The position numbers were made by a program, and so were the translations under genes. Below the pieces are notes generated by a model that had not been told where the DNA came from, searched no databases, and worked only from the letters and a program-made list of their open reading frames with translations. This document shows positions 7,482-16,434 of a DNA stretch of 64,000 nt, piece by piece; the first letter of the stretch is position 1; each line of letters begins with the position of its first letter. This DNA is from Roseimicrobium gellanilyticum. Its GTDB lineage: Bacteria > Verrucomicrobiota > Verrucomicrobiia > Verrucomicrobiales > Verrucomicrobiaceae. The DNA lies in the NCBI RefSeq assembly GCF_003315205.1, contig NZ_QNRR01000003.1:124001-188000 (forward strand), in the 5' to 3' direction.

Positions 7482-8453
7482 ATGAACCGCCGCCACTTCC
7501 TTTCCCTCGCGCCTGCTGCTGTCGCTGCCACCTCCCTCACCGGTTGCAAAGGCAAGGTAGACGCTGCGGTCCTCCGCTTCGGTCATTTCCCGAACATCAC
7601 GCATGTGCAGGGACTGGTGGCGCACCAGATGTCCCGCAAGGGCAAAGGCTGGTTTGAGGAGAAGCTGGGGGTGAAGGTGGAGTGGTTCACGTACAACGCG
7701 GGACCTTCCGCGACGGAGGCGATTTTCTCCGGGGCGCTGGATGTGACGTACATCGGCCCAAGCCCGGTGCTCAATGCGTACTCGAAGAGCAAGGGCACGG
7801 AGATGCGCGTGCTGGCCGGCGGCGCGAACGGCGGGAACTCCCTGGTGGTGCGCCCGGCGGCGAACATCAACACACCCGCGGACTTCAAGGGGAAGAAGAT
7901 TGCCTCCCCGCAGCTCGGCAACACCCAGGACATCCAGGTGCGCGCCTACCTGGCCGAGAACGGCCTGAACATCACCCAGACCGGCGGGGATGCCGCCATC
8001 CTGCCCACCCAGAACCCGGACCAGCTCTCACTCTTCCAGAAAGGTGAACTGGATGCCGTGTGGACCGTGGAACCCTGGGTCACCCGCCTGGAACTCGAAG
8101 CCGGCGGCAAGATCTTCCTGGAGGACAAGGACACCAATGTGACCCTTCTCGCCGGCAGCGCCGCCTTCGTGAAGGACCGCCCCGAGCAAGCCAAGAAACT
8201 CGCCACCGCCCACGCCGAACTCACCGCCTGGATCAAGGCCAACGCCGACGAGGCCAAGAAACTCATCTCCGCCGAACTCGAAGCCCTCATGGGCAAGGCC
8301 CCCAGCGACGAACTCCTGACCAAAGCCCTCGCCCGCACCATCATCACCGACACCGTCTCCCGCGAGTCCATGGACAAGATGGTGGCGAGCGCGCAGAAGG
8401 TTGGCTTCCTGAAGGACATCCCGGCGTTGGATCAGCTTTTCCCGAAGCTGTGA
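7482..8453 (+). CDS. ABC transporter substrate-binding protein, SsuA/TauA-like lipoprotein
   Basis: The 323-residue protein resembles aliphatic sulfonate/taurine/nitrate-type periplasmic binding proteins. It has an N-terminal NRRHFLSL twin-arginine-like signal ending in a lipobox LTGC, so it is probably a membrane-anchored lipoprotein. Typical features are the RFGHFPN opening strand, the GALDVTYIGPSP segment and a VEPW motif near the hinge. The ATP-binding and permease genes of the same transporter type lie at 10358-11937, separated by a repeat-rich insertion. The ATG at 7482 is chosen over one at 7452 because the signal peptide begins there. The substrate is not determinable; sulfonates are the usual choice. 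Confidence 0.88.
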   Translation: MNRRHFLSLAPAAVAATSLTGCKGKVDAAVLRFGHFPNITHVQGLVAHQMSRKGKGWFEEKLGVKVEWFTYNAGPSATEAIFSGALDVTYIGPSPVLNAYSKSKGTEMRVLAGGANGGNSLVVRPAANINTPADFKGKKIASPQLGNTQDIQVRAYLAENGLNITQTGGDAAILPTQNPDQLSLFQKGELDAVWTVEPWVTRLELEAGGKIFLEDKDTNVTLLAGSAAFVKDRPEQAKKLATAHAELTAWIKANADEAKKLISAELEALMGKAPSDELLTKALARTIITDTVSRESMDKMVASAQKVGFLKDIPALDQLFPKL

Positions 8454-8463
8454 GCTGCGCAGT

Positions 8464-8494
8464 TGATAGTTGAGGGTCGATGGTTGATAGCCTG
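8464..8494 (+). repeat. Copy of the gttgatagttgatagcctga repeat
   Basis: A tgatagttgaggg...ggttgatagcctga string directly after the binding-protein stop matches parts of the inverted pair at 11962-11995 and 12121-12154. It is a diverged third copy of a short dispersed repeat. Confidence 0.5.
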
Positions 8495-8512
8495 AAACTG
8501 AGTCCATCAGCC

Positions 8513-8765
8513 CAGGAGGTTAGGCTTTCCAGCCTGACAGCGGACGTTAGGCCTCCCGGCCTGACGAGGGGGAGCTTGAGGGCGGCGAAAATTCGGTAGG
8601 GTGCTGCTGCGTCGGCACCCTGACTAGATGGGCGGAGGAGGTGTGGAACGTTTCGGGTGATTCGACACGCATCGCGATGAAGCCCCTTGGCTCCGCTCCT
8701 CCCCCCGCCTGCGCCCGGCCCGAAATTTGGGTGCCGACGCAGCAGCACCCTACCGAATCTGCTCC
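8513..8765 (+). repeat. REP/BIME-like element, copy 1
   Basis: Two imperfect palindromes stand at the left end: a gttaggct-ttcc-agcctgac hairpin at 8519-8538 and a cgttaggcc-tccc-ggcctgacg hairpin at 8545-8566. They are followed by a core whose ends, 8591-8620 and 8729-8758, are perfect 30-base inverted repeats separated by 108 bases. The whole left end and core recur at 9361-9625 with high identity. The paired short palindromes are typical of REP/BIME elements mobilised by RAYT transposases; no such transposase is in the window. Confidence 0.8.
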
Positions 8766-8796
8766 GCCCCCGGTCCCCACCGAATCCCCCAACCCC

Positions 8797-9177
8797 TCAC
8801 TCCTTCTCCATCACCACCCTCGCCACCAGTTGCCCGCTCGCCGTCTCCTGCATCGAAGCAGCTTTCACCACCCCCGAGGTCGATTCATCGGCATACACCG
8901 AACGATCCACAAAAAGGTGGGCAAACTGGGCGTGGAGTTCCTCGAAGCTCAGCGCGTAGTACTCCAGCTTGGTCCACATGCGCTCCTTACCGTACGCCGC
9001 GCTCGTGCCGATTTTCCCCACGAGGACCATCCCCGGCGTGATGACGGTGCCAACGGTTGGCAGCCCCTGAGAACCGAGGTGGCTGTAATGGGTGAATGGA
9101 AAAAGGGGGAACAGGTCCGAGGTAAACTCTTCCGGCTCCCCCCGTTCATCCAGGCCCAGGGTGACTTCGATTTCCAT
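8797..9177 (-). CDS. Small protein with a possible RNA polymerase beta-like segment
   Basis: This 126-residue frame lies between the two REP-like elements. Its composition is protein-like, with an acidic N-terminus and no membrane segment. By eye, the stretch around residues 38-95 (VGTVITPGMVLVGKIG, then SFEELHAQ, then LFVDRSVYADESTSGVV) follows the order of motifs in the bacterial RpoB region where PGDILVGK is followed by a PEEKLLRAIFGE helix and a SGTV turn. That resemblance is suggestive, not proven. The gene has no operon partner and interrupts a transporter operon together with its flanking repeats. The ATG at 9177 is the only good start. Confidence 0.5.
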   Translation of the reverse strand: MEIEVTLGLDERGEPEEFTSDLFPLFPFTHYSHLGSQGLPTVGTVITPGMVLVGKIGTSAAYGKERMWTKLEYYALSFEELHAQFAHLFVDRSVYADESTSGVVKAASMQETASGQLVARVVMEKE

Positions 9178-9360
9178 AGTCCGTCAGTTTGGTGCTGCCA
9201 ATGGCATCTCCCTCTGATGTGGTCCGGTCTTCCAGCTTTCTGGGGCCATCCGGACGCGCTGGGGTGCTTGGGTTGTTGTTTATCTTGTAGACGCTTTTTC
9301 TCCATCGTGAAGGCATTTCACACCTCTTGGGAATTTTGTTCGAGCGCCGCACAGACACCA

Positions 9361-9706
9361 CAGGAGGTTAGGCTTTCCAGCCTGACAGGGGACGTTAGGC
9401 CTTCTGGCCTGACGAGGGGGAGCTTGAGAGCGGAGCAAATTCGGTAGGGTGCTGCTGCGTCGGCACCCTGACTAGATGGGCGGAGGGGGTGTGGAACGTT
9501 TCGGGTGATTCGACACGCATCGCGATGAATCTCCCTGGCTCCGCTCCTCCCCCGGCCTGCGCCCGGTCCGAAATTTGGGCGCCGTCCCGCTTTGCGGGAA
9601 GCACCCTACCGGATCTGCTCCGCCCCCTCCCGCCAGCTCCGCTCTCCCTCTCCGTCAGGCCGGGAGGCCTAACGGACAACTGTCAGGCCGGAAAGCCTGA
9701 CCTCCT
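9361..9706 (+). repeat. REP/BIME-like element, copy 2
   Basis: This copy repeats the left-end hairpins (9361-9414) and core of copy 1. The right arm of its long inverted repeat is altered: a GC hairpin (tcccgctttgcggga, 9584-9598) replaces part of it. The copy ends at 9654-9706 with another pair of the same hairpins in inverse orientation, so the element is bounded by inverted REP pairs. Confidence 0.8.
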
Positions 9707-9982
9707 TGCCCCTTCCTCCCACCTTCCGACTCCAACACAGCCCCCGGCAGCTCGTCTCACCGTCCTTCTCACACTGAACTCAACTCATAATTCAACATTT
9801 GTATCGATACAAAATCAAGGCAAGCTGTCCCTCTTCCACTCCAAAATCTCCCCCACATATCTCTGACCTGACCCATCCCACCTGCAAACTCCACAAACCA
9901 CCCCCCACCTCCCTGAAAACCAACCAACTACCCCAAACGATAGTTCGTTTGGCCAACACTGGGATTTTCCCCCGAACGCCAT

Positions 9983-10036
9983 CGTCAGGCCGGGAGGCCT
10001 GACGTCCGCCGTCAGGCTGGAAAGCCTAACCTCCTG
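9983..10036 (-). repeat. REP-like hairpin pair, inverse orientation
   Basis: This 54-base segment is nearly the exact reverse complement of the two-hairpin left end of copies 1 and 2, and no core follows it. It is a solo REP pair between the second BIME-like element and the ABC ATPase gene. Confidence 0.75.
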
Positions 10037-10054
10037 AGCTTCTGCCTCTGCTCC

Positions 10055-10095
10055 GACTACCGTCCTACCGTCCTACCGTCCTACCGTCGCACCGC
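10055..10095 (+). repeat. Short tandem repeat of accgtcct
   Basis: About four tandem copies of an 8-base accgtcct unit are followed by diverged accgtcgc units. They lie upstream of the ABC ATPase gene within the same repeat-rich segment. No protein is encoded here. Confidence 0.65.
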
Positions 10096-10357
10096 TCACC
10101 GTCGCACCGGCCTTCCCTTCCCCACCCCACATCTCACTGCCTGAACCCAAAACCCGTGAACTGCCCCCAGCAACTTCTTGATCCGGTGACTTGCATGGTT
10201 CATAGCCTTGGTTCGCGGTTGTCGACCTGCTGCCGCTTTCCTTGCCTGGGCTTGATCGTCCCACGGTGACGAGGGCGTCCCAGGGACGGGCCTTTCAGTT
10301 TCAGCTTCAAGACCTTGCCTTGATTTGATTTCCTCACCACCACCGGAAACGACACTC

Positions 10358-11173
10358 ATGTCCATCGACTCAGAGCTCGAAAACATCGTCCCCTCCAAGC
10401 TGGTGGTGGAAGGTGTGTCGAAGTCGTTCAAGTCCCGTAGCGGGGTGGTGCAGGCGCTGGACAATGTGAGCCTGGAAATCGCCGAGGGTGAATTCGTGTG
10501 CCTGGTGGGCCCCTCTGGTTGTGGCAAGAGCACCCTGTTGAACCTCATTGCGGGCCTGGACAAGCCGGACTCGGGTCGCGTGCTGTCAGATGGCCAGCCG
10601 GTGACCGGCACGGGCCGCGAGCGCATGGTGATGTTCCAGGAGCATGCCCTCTTTCCCTGGCTGGATGTGATGGGGAATCTGATGTTTTCCCTGAAGCTGA
10701 AGCCCGGTCTCACGGATGCCGAGCGCAAGGATGTGGCCCGCTACTACCTGAAGCTGGTGGGCTTGGAGCGCTTCATGCATGCGAACATCCACGAGCTCTC
10801 CGGTGGCATGAAGCAGCGAGTGGCCCTCGCGCGCGCGCTGGCGCCGAATCCGCGCGTGCTGCTCATGGATGAACCCTTCGCCGCGTTGGATGCGATGACG
10901 CGCGAGCAGCTCTACGAAGATTTGCAGAAGATCTGGGCCGCGCGCCGCAAGACGATTGTCTTCGTGACACACAACGTGCGCGAGGCGGCCTGTCTCGGCG
11001 ACCGTGTGGTGCTCTTCAGCCCGCACCCGGGTCGCGTGCGTGAGCAGTTCAAGGTCACGCTGGATCGTCCGCGGGACATCAGCAGCATCGTGCTGGCGGA
11101 GAAGGCGACGGAAATCACGAGGGCGCTCAAGGCGCACCATACGAGCAGCCAGGCGGTGGGGGTGAAGGCATGA
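10358..11173 (+). CDS. ABC transporter ATP-binding protein, SsuB/TauB-like
   Basis: The 271-residue ATPase shows Walker A GPSGCGKST, a Q-loop at MFQEHALFPW, the ABC signature LSGGMKQR, Walker B VLLMDEP and an H-loop in FVTHNV. The FPWLDVMGN stretch after the Q-loop is typical of nitrate/sulfonate/taurine importers. It shares a 4-base ATGA overlap with the permease gene, so the two are co-translated. The matching binding-protein gene at 7482 is 1.9 kb upstream across repeats. The ATG at 10358 was chosen over an upstream TTG at 10325. Confidence 0.93.
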   Translation: MSIDSELENIVPSKLVVEGVSKSFKSRSGVVQALDNVSLEIAEGEFVCLVGPSGCGKSTLLNLIAGLDKPDSGRVLSDGQPVTGTGRERMVMFQEHALFPWLDVMGNLMFSLKLKPGLTDAERKDVARYYLKLVGLERFMHANIHELSGGMKQRVALARALAPNPRVLLMDEPFAALDAMTREQLYEDLQKIWAARRKTIVFVTHNVREAACLGDRVVLFSPHPGRVREQFKVTLDRPRDISSIVLAEKATEITRALKAHHTSSQAVGVKA

Positions 11174-11937
11174 AGCGCGCGGTGATTGTCATTCTTTTCT
11201 TTGGGCTTCTCGTCGGCATCTGGCAGGCGGTATACGCGGCCGGCATCTGGTCGCCGGTGCTGCTGCCCAGTCCTCTGACGGTGGGCAAGTATCTGTGGAC
11301 CTCGCTGCTGGATGGCAGCCTCGCGGAGTCGTCCTGGGTGACGATGAAACGCCTGCTCATCGGCTACGGCATTGGTTGTGTGATCGGATTGCCACTGGGC
11401 CTGATGACGGCGCGGAGCAAGGTCTTGAGCGATACCATTGGCGTGCTCGCGCTGGGTCTGCAGACGCTGCCGAGTGTGTGCTGGGTGCCACTGGCGCTGC
11501 TGTGGTTTGGCCAGAGTGAGGGCGCGATGCTCTTCGTGGTGGTGATGGGCACCCTGTGGTCCGTGCTCATTGCCGTGGACAATGGTGTGCGCAACATGCC
11601 GCCCATCTACGTGCGTGCCGCGCGGACCATGGGCTCAAGTGGCTTCCACACCCTGCGCGCAGTCATTTTGCCTTCCTCCCTTCCTTTTGTAGTCAGCGGC
11701 ATGAAGCAAGGCTGGGCCTTCGCCTGGCGCTCGCTGATGGCTGCAGAAATCTATGTGACGGTGCTCACCGGCTACGGCCTGGGTCACTTGCTCCACTTCG
11801 GCCGTGAGCTCCACGCCATGGATCAAGTCATCGGCGTGATGCTGGTGATCGTGCTGATTGGTTTGCTCGCCGACAGGGTGATGTTCTCACCTTGGGAGAG
11901 GTTCCTGCATCATCGCTGGGGCACGGCGAAGCAGTAG
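11170..11937 (+). CDS. ABC transporter permease, SsuC/TauC-like
   Basis: The 255-residue inner-membrane protein has about six transmembrane segments and the binding-protein-dependent transport inner-membrane domain. The cytoplasmic EAA-type loop appears around RAARTMGSSGFHTLRAVILP, which contacts the ATPase. It overlaps the ATPase stop by four bases. With the ATPase and the binding protein it forms a complete importer, probably for sulfonates or related small anions, although the substrate cannot be read from the sequence. Confidence 0.92.
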   Translation: MKRAVIVILFFGLLVGIWQAVYAAGIWSPVLLPSPLTVGKYLWTSLLDGSLAESSWVTMKRLLIGYGIGCVIGLPLGLMTARSKVLSDTIGVLALGLQTLPSVCWVPLALLWFGQSEGAMLFVVVMGTLWSVLIAVDNGVRNMPPIYVRAARTMGSSGFHTLRAVILPSSLPFVVSGMKQGWAFAWRSLMAAEIYVTVLTGYGLGHLLHFGRELHAMDQVIGVMLVIVLIGLLADRVMFSPWERFLHHRWGTAKQ

Positions 11938-11961
11938 CGGAGCCGCCGACGGCGGCGAGGG

Positions 11962-11995
11962 AGTTGATGGTCTAAGGTTGATAGTTGATAGCCTG
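11962..11995 (+). repeat. Left arm of 34-base inverted repeat
   Basis: This arm is the reverse complement of 12121-12154 with about four mismatches. The pair flanks a 125-base spacer between the transporter permease and the amidase gene, and the right arm runs into the amidase stop codon. A diverged copy is at 8464-8494. Confidence 0.7.
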
Positions 11996-12120
11996 AGGAA
12001 TCAGGCTTCGGACTTCAGCTTGAATGTCGGCAGCTTCGACCGGCACCGGAGTTTCACCTTCATGAAAAGCAGACACAAATGCCTCATGCAAGTCGGCTCG
12101 TGTCATGGCGGGGAACTCTT

Positions 12121-12154
12121 CAGGCTATCAACTATCAACCAAAAACCATCAACT
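12121..12154 (-). repeat. Right arm of 34-base inverted repeat
   Basis: This arm pairs with 11962-11995. It abuts the stop codon of the minus-strand amidase gene, so a hairpin formed in either transcript could affect 3' ends; no T-run follows it. Confidence 0.7.
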
Positions 12155-12896
12155 AGATCCGCGGCACCGGACCCGGCACGATGCGGTTGTAGTGCGCTTG
12201 CACGCGAGCCTTGAACCAGCGCCAGGTGGCTCCGGGGCGGCCGTTCTCGAGGAGGAAGTGGGGGCAGTTTTTGTTGGGCGGGTTCAGGCCGCGGCGGGGC
12301 CAGTGATAGTGGGGGACGACGCGATCAATGCTGAGGCCGTGCTCATACATGAGGTAGGCGGTGAGCTTCGCGGTGCGGTCGATGGTTTGCGCGAGGTTGT
12401 TGCCACGGTGCTCGCACATCTCGATGCCGATGCTGTAGTTGTTCCCCGGTCCGTCGAAGTCGGCGTGCTCGCCCTGCTCGTTGGTGGGCAGGTGCTGGAT
12501 GGCGACGTTGTCCTGCACGGTGAAGTGCCAGGTGAGGAAGCCAATGCGGTTGCCGCCACGGCGTTTCTGGGCACGCAGGGCGCCGCGCTTCAGGGCCAGG
12601 GCGTGGTTGTAGGCGTCGCCAGTGTAGTTCTGCGTGCTGTGGATGGTGATGTAGCGCACGTTCATGGGCCGCTTGTACCGGCGGCCCACCGTGCCGGGGC
12701 GGATCATGTCCTGCCGCAGGCGCACCTCTCCGAGCAGGGCCACGGGGGCGACCTTGCGCTCCACAGGGACAGCTCCCAACTGGGAATCCCAGCTTCCCGA
12801 GCGGGAGCGGGACGATCGGGAGGAGGATTCACAACCGACGATGACAACCAGAACAGCCAGAACGGCCAAGGGCAGCACAAGGCGGAGGGGGCGCAT
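12153..12896 (-). CDS. N-acetylmuramoyl-L-alanine amidase, lipoprotein
   Basis: The 247-residue protein has a lipoprotein signal with a VIVGC lipobox at about residue 22, a serine/arginine-rich linker, and an amidase_2-type catalytic domain. Zinc-ligand candidates are the histidine of ITIHST, the histidines of WHF and HYH, and a CPHF cysteine region near the C-terminus. Enzymes of this family cleave the amide bond between MurNAc and the stem peptide in peptidoglycan turnover. It is likely periplasmic and anchored to a membrane. It shares orientation with the DUF2062 gene upstream but is 93 bases away. Confidence 0.85.
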   Translation of the reverse strand: MRPLRLVLPLAVLAVLVVIVGCESSSRSSRSRSGSWDSQLGAVPVERKVAPVALLGEVRLRQDMIRPGTVGRRYKRPMNVRYITIHSTQNYTGDAYNHALALKRGALRAQKRRGGNRIGFLTWHFTVQDNVAIQHLPTNEQGEHADFDGPGNNYSIGIEMCEHRGNNLAQTIDRTAKLTAYLMYEHGLSIDRVVPHYHWPRRGLNPPNKNCPHFLLENGRPGATWRWFKARVQAHYNRIVPGPVPRI

Positions 12897-12989
12897 CTGT
12901 ATCCCTTAGCGCAAGGCGGGGTGATGACAAGGGGGAGGAGCGGGCTTGTGGACCTGAGGACGGACTCGGGGGGACGATCCCCATCTCAT

Positions 12990-13598
12990 TCACGCCCCAT
13001 CTTCCGTGGTCGGCGGCGGCGGGTCGGGTCGCACGCGGCGGTGGGTGAGCATGAGCATCAGGTCCCAGAACATGTAAGACAAGGCATAGCCCACTGGAGC
13101 GATGAGGAGGCCGAGCAGGACGCCGCCGACATAGAGCGAGGCGATCCACGGCTTGAAATGAGCGAGCACATCCCGGTAGCGGGTGTAGTCGTTCATGATC
13201 TGCTTCAGCATCTCCTTGAGGTCATGCCAGTCGAGTGGCGGGGGATTCCCCAGACCCAGGGCAGTGATGACCCAGTTCCCAAACTCGATCTCCCACCAGG
13301 CCACGGGCGGCATGGTGACGGGATTCGTAATCCAGGTGACCAGCATGGCGATGGGGATATTCACCCGCAGGAGGGCAGCGATGGCAAAGGCAATGCCCAT
13401 CTGCCCCGGTAGCACCAGCATCATGGCGAAGGCTCCCACAGCAATGCCGCCCGCGAAGGTATGGCGGGTGGGCTTCCACACCGTCTTGTCCAGAAAGTGA
13501 CGCGCAAACCAGCGGCGGAAGCGATTCTGCTTGAGCACGCGCGGGTGCCGGAACTTCCGGTACATCGCGAGGACAAATTTGCGGTAGCGCTGTTGCAT
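12990..13598 (-). CDS. DUF2062 domain membrane protein
   Basis: The 202-residue protein begins with a basic segment rich in Arg and Phe, followed by three or four membrane helices. It contains the WITNPVTMPP motif that marks DUF2062. A C-terminal cytoplasmic tail is proline-rich. The biochemical function of this family is not known. The gene is divergent from the P-II gene at 13707, with 108 bases between the starts. Confidence 0.85.
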   Translation of the reverse strand: MQQRYRKFVLAMYRKFRHPRVLKQNRFRRWFARHFLDKTVWKPTRHTFAGGIAVGAFAMMLVLPGQMGIAFAIAALLRVNIPIAMLVTWITNPVTMPPVAWWEIEFGNWVITALGLGNPPPLDWHDLKEMLKQIMNDYTRYRDVLAHFKPWIASLYVGGVLLGLLIAPVGYALSYMFWDLMLMLTHRRVRPDPPPPTTEDGA

Positions 13599-13697
13599 GC
13601 AGACGGCGGGCGCGAAATAAAGCTGCCCTCAGGATCAAGGATTCTTTTATCTTGCCACTGGAGGCAGCAGCCGCTTTAAGCAGTGAAACGGATTTGA

Positions 13698-14045
<348 letters not shown>

Positions 14046-14134
14046 GGAAGCTGGTTCGGAGTGGGGATTGGGTATCCTCATGCGTCAAAATCTACGGCGG
14101 ACCGGCACTGCATGCCAAGCGCGCCGTGGCTCGA

Positions 14135-14920
14135 TCATTCCATAAACCAGACGAGCAGCACCGCGCCCAGGATGAAGCGGTAGATGGCGAACCCGTTGAA
14201 GTTGTGATGCTGCACGAACCGCAGTAGCCACTTCACCACGATGAAGGCGGAGACGGCCGCCGCGATGAAGCCGAGGGTCAGGTCCAGTGCACCCGCGCCG
14301 TGGAGTTCACCATCCTTCCAAGCGTCGAAGAGCTTGTAGCCACCGGCAGCCGTGAGGGTGATCATGCCGAGGATGAAGGAGAACTCGGCCGCTGCGGGGC
14401 GTGCGAGCCCGAGGGCCAGCGCCGCCATGATGGTGGCCCCGGAGCGTGAGGTGCCGGGAAAGACAGCGGCGAGGAGCTGGGCGAGACCACATACAATGGC
14501 GATGGTCCACGTGAGGTTGGGATTGCCTTGGGGAGCCCTTCTCCAGAACTCGATGCCCCAGATCACAAAGGCACCGATGAGGGTGGCCCAGGCGACCGGT
14601 CCCACGGTTTCCGGGAGCTCGTAGTTCAGCTTGTCCAAGACGAGGCCACCCACGCCGGTGATGAAGAAGGCGAGCGTGAGCTTCAGCAGGTAGTCGCGGG
14701 ACTCGGGCCTCTGCCAAGTCATGAGCAGGCCCATGAGCTTTGACCAGAAGATGGGGAGCAAGGCGAGCGCGGCGCCGACCTGGATGAAGACGGTGAACCA
14801 GTCCGGGCGGTGGCCCAGCCACTTCTCCGCAATGAGGAGGTGGCCCGTGGAGGAGACGGGGATGAACTCGGTAAGGCCCTCAATGAGGCCAAGCAGGATG
14901 GCGGAGAGCCAGTCGGGCAT
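14135..14920 (-). CDS. uppP: Undecaprenyl-diphosphate phosphatase
   Basis: The 261-residue integral membrane protein has the family signatures: the EGLTEFIPVSSTGH loop near the N-terminus and the FPGTSRSGATI motif in the C-terminal half. It recycles undecaprenyl diphosphate to the monophosphate carrier for peptidoglycan and other envelope polymers. About seven or eight membrane segments are visible. The ATG at 14920 was chosen because the family motif begins about 12 residues later. It is convergent with the P-II gene. Confidence 0.95.
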   Translation of the reverse strand: MPDWLSAILLGLIEGLTEFIPVSSTGHLLIAEKWLGHRPDWFTVFIQVGAALALLPIFWSKLMGLLMTWQRPESRDYLLKLTLAFFITGVGGLVLDKLNYELPETVGPVAWATLIGAFVIWGIEFWRRAPQGNPNLTWTIAIVCGLAQLLAAVFPGTSRSGATIMAALALGLARPAAAEFSFILGMITLTAAGGYKLFDAWKDGELHGAGALDLTLGFIAAAVSAFIVVKWLLRFVQHHNFNGFAIYRFILGAVLLVWFME

Positions 14921-15118
14921 GCAGGGGTGAAAAATGGGGGTTGGCGCGCGCACCTTGGCGGCGGTCCGGGGGCACGCAACTGCATTCCGGGGATTTCATG
15001 GCGCGCATTTTGAGAAACTTGCCATGGCAATTCCTAAAGCTCTGTCTAGGGTAGCGGTTCGCGGGATGGCGGCCATGTTGTTTCAACGCAGCCTCCCATC
15101 CCGCTGTCGCACGCCCGA

Positions 15119-16153
15119 ATGCTTCGTCGCTTTTCCAGACCCACCCCCGCCCTCCCCCGCTCCGCCGCCCTGTCGCTTCTGCAGGTGGCGCTCACGGTCT
15201 GCCTGTGGTGGAGCACCACGAGCGCGGGACTGGCGTTCAACACCATCCGCTGCCAGCTCGCTGATGGCTTCGACTTCCCTGTGGGCAAGCCAGAGGCCGA
15301 TGGCTACTACAAGGCGCGTGGCTTCTGGCCGAATGGGCACCTCGGTGAAGACTGGAACGGCCGTGGCGGTGGCGACAGCGATCTGGGCGACCCCATTTAC
15401 TGCATCGGCCGCGGTGTGGTGGTGCTGTCTGAGGACGTCAGGGTGGGCTGGGGAAATGTGGTCATCATCCGGCACGCGTACCGCGAGATCACCGGCAAGA
15501 TTGAGATGGTGGACTCCCTGTACGGCCACCTCTACCAGCGGAATGTGAAAGTGGGCCAGGTGGTGGAGCGCGGCCAGCTCGTGGGCACCATGGGCGGGAA
15601 CAACGGGATGTACCCAGTGCACCTGCATCTGGAAGTGCGGAAGAATCTGGCCATCGGCATGAACCGCAGCAGCTTCGCCCGCGACTACTCGAACTATCAC
15701 AGCCCCACGGCCTTCATCAATGCGCACCGCCGTCTGTCGGTGGACATGCGGAAGTATGATGTGCCGGTGGATACCTTTGCTCCCTATGGTGGCGAACTGA
15801 CAGAGGCGCAGGAGCAGGTGTCGCGCTCGACCTCACCCTCCACGTACACGCACAAGTCTCCTTCCGCGAGGGCTGGACAACCAGACTCAAGCGGCGTGAT
15901 TCGTACGGGGCGCGGGCTGCGCATTCCGGTGGTAGGTGGAACGGCAAGACCGGCGGTGACAGCTCCGGTGACGCCGCCCTCGACGCCGCCAGGCAGTACG
16001 GGAGGCACTGCAGCATCCACGATTCCGTCAGGATCTGCACCGCCTCCTGCCCCCGCTCCGGCTGGTGGCGCCGAGAAGAGCGACTTCTGGTCCCGCCTGA
16101 AAGGCAAGCTCAAGGATGGACAGGTGACGCCGGGAGTGGAGGAGAAGAAGTAG
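15119..16153 (+). CDS. M23-family peptidoglycan endopeptidase-like protein
   Basis: The 344-residue protein has an N-terminal signal or anchor helix (about residues 17-40) and an M23/LytM-like domain. Zinc-site candidates are His-x-x-x-Asp in GHLGEDW and the HLHLEV motif. The C-terminal 100 residues are a Pro/Thr/Ser/Gly-rich, probably disordered tail ending in a lysine-rich stretch. M23 enzymes cleave peptide cross-links in peptidoglycan; the WNGRGGGDSDLGDP segment shows the usual lipoyl-like sheet context. It starts just downstream of the divergently oriented uppP gene. Confidence 0.85.
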   Translation: MLRRFSRPTPALPRSAALSLLQVALTVCLWWSTTSAGLAFNTIRCQLADGFDFPVGKPEADGYYKARGFWPNGHLGEDWNGRGGGDSDLGDPIYCIGRGVVVLSEDVRVGWGNVVIIRHAYREITGKIEMVDSLYGHLYQRNVKVGQVVERGQLVGTMGGNNGMYPVHLHLEVRKNLAIGMNRSSFARDYSNYHSPTAFINAHRRLSVDMRKYDVPVDTFAPYGGELTEAQEQVSRSTSPSTYTHKSPSARAGQPDSSGVIRTGRGLRIPVVGGTARPAVTAPVTPPSTPPGSTGGTAASTIPSGSAPPPAPAPAGGAEKSDFWSRLKGKLKDGQVTPGVEEKK

Positions 16154-16434
16154 GGAGCAGGGCTTCGAGAAGAGGCTCCGCACCCAGATTGCCGACCACC
16201 GGGACTAAGGCTATTCACGCTCCTTGGACAGGGGCCATCTCACAACTTCATCGAGATGATAGACCTCACCGTTTGTTCGAAGCCTAGCGTGGCGAGGCTC
16301 GATTGATCAAGGAGCGGCACTAGCCAAGTGCCGTCGTTGCAGGTGAATGACACTCATTCACACCAAGATCGCCAACCAAGCCAAGGTCGTTGTGACACAC
16401 CTCGCAAACCACCGCAATTCTGCAATCTTGGTGA

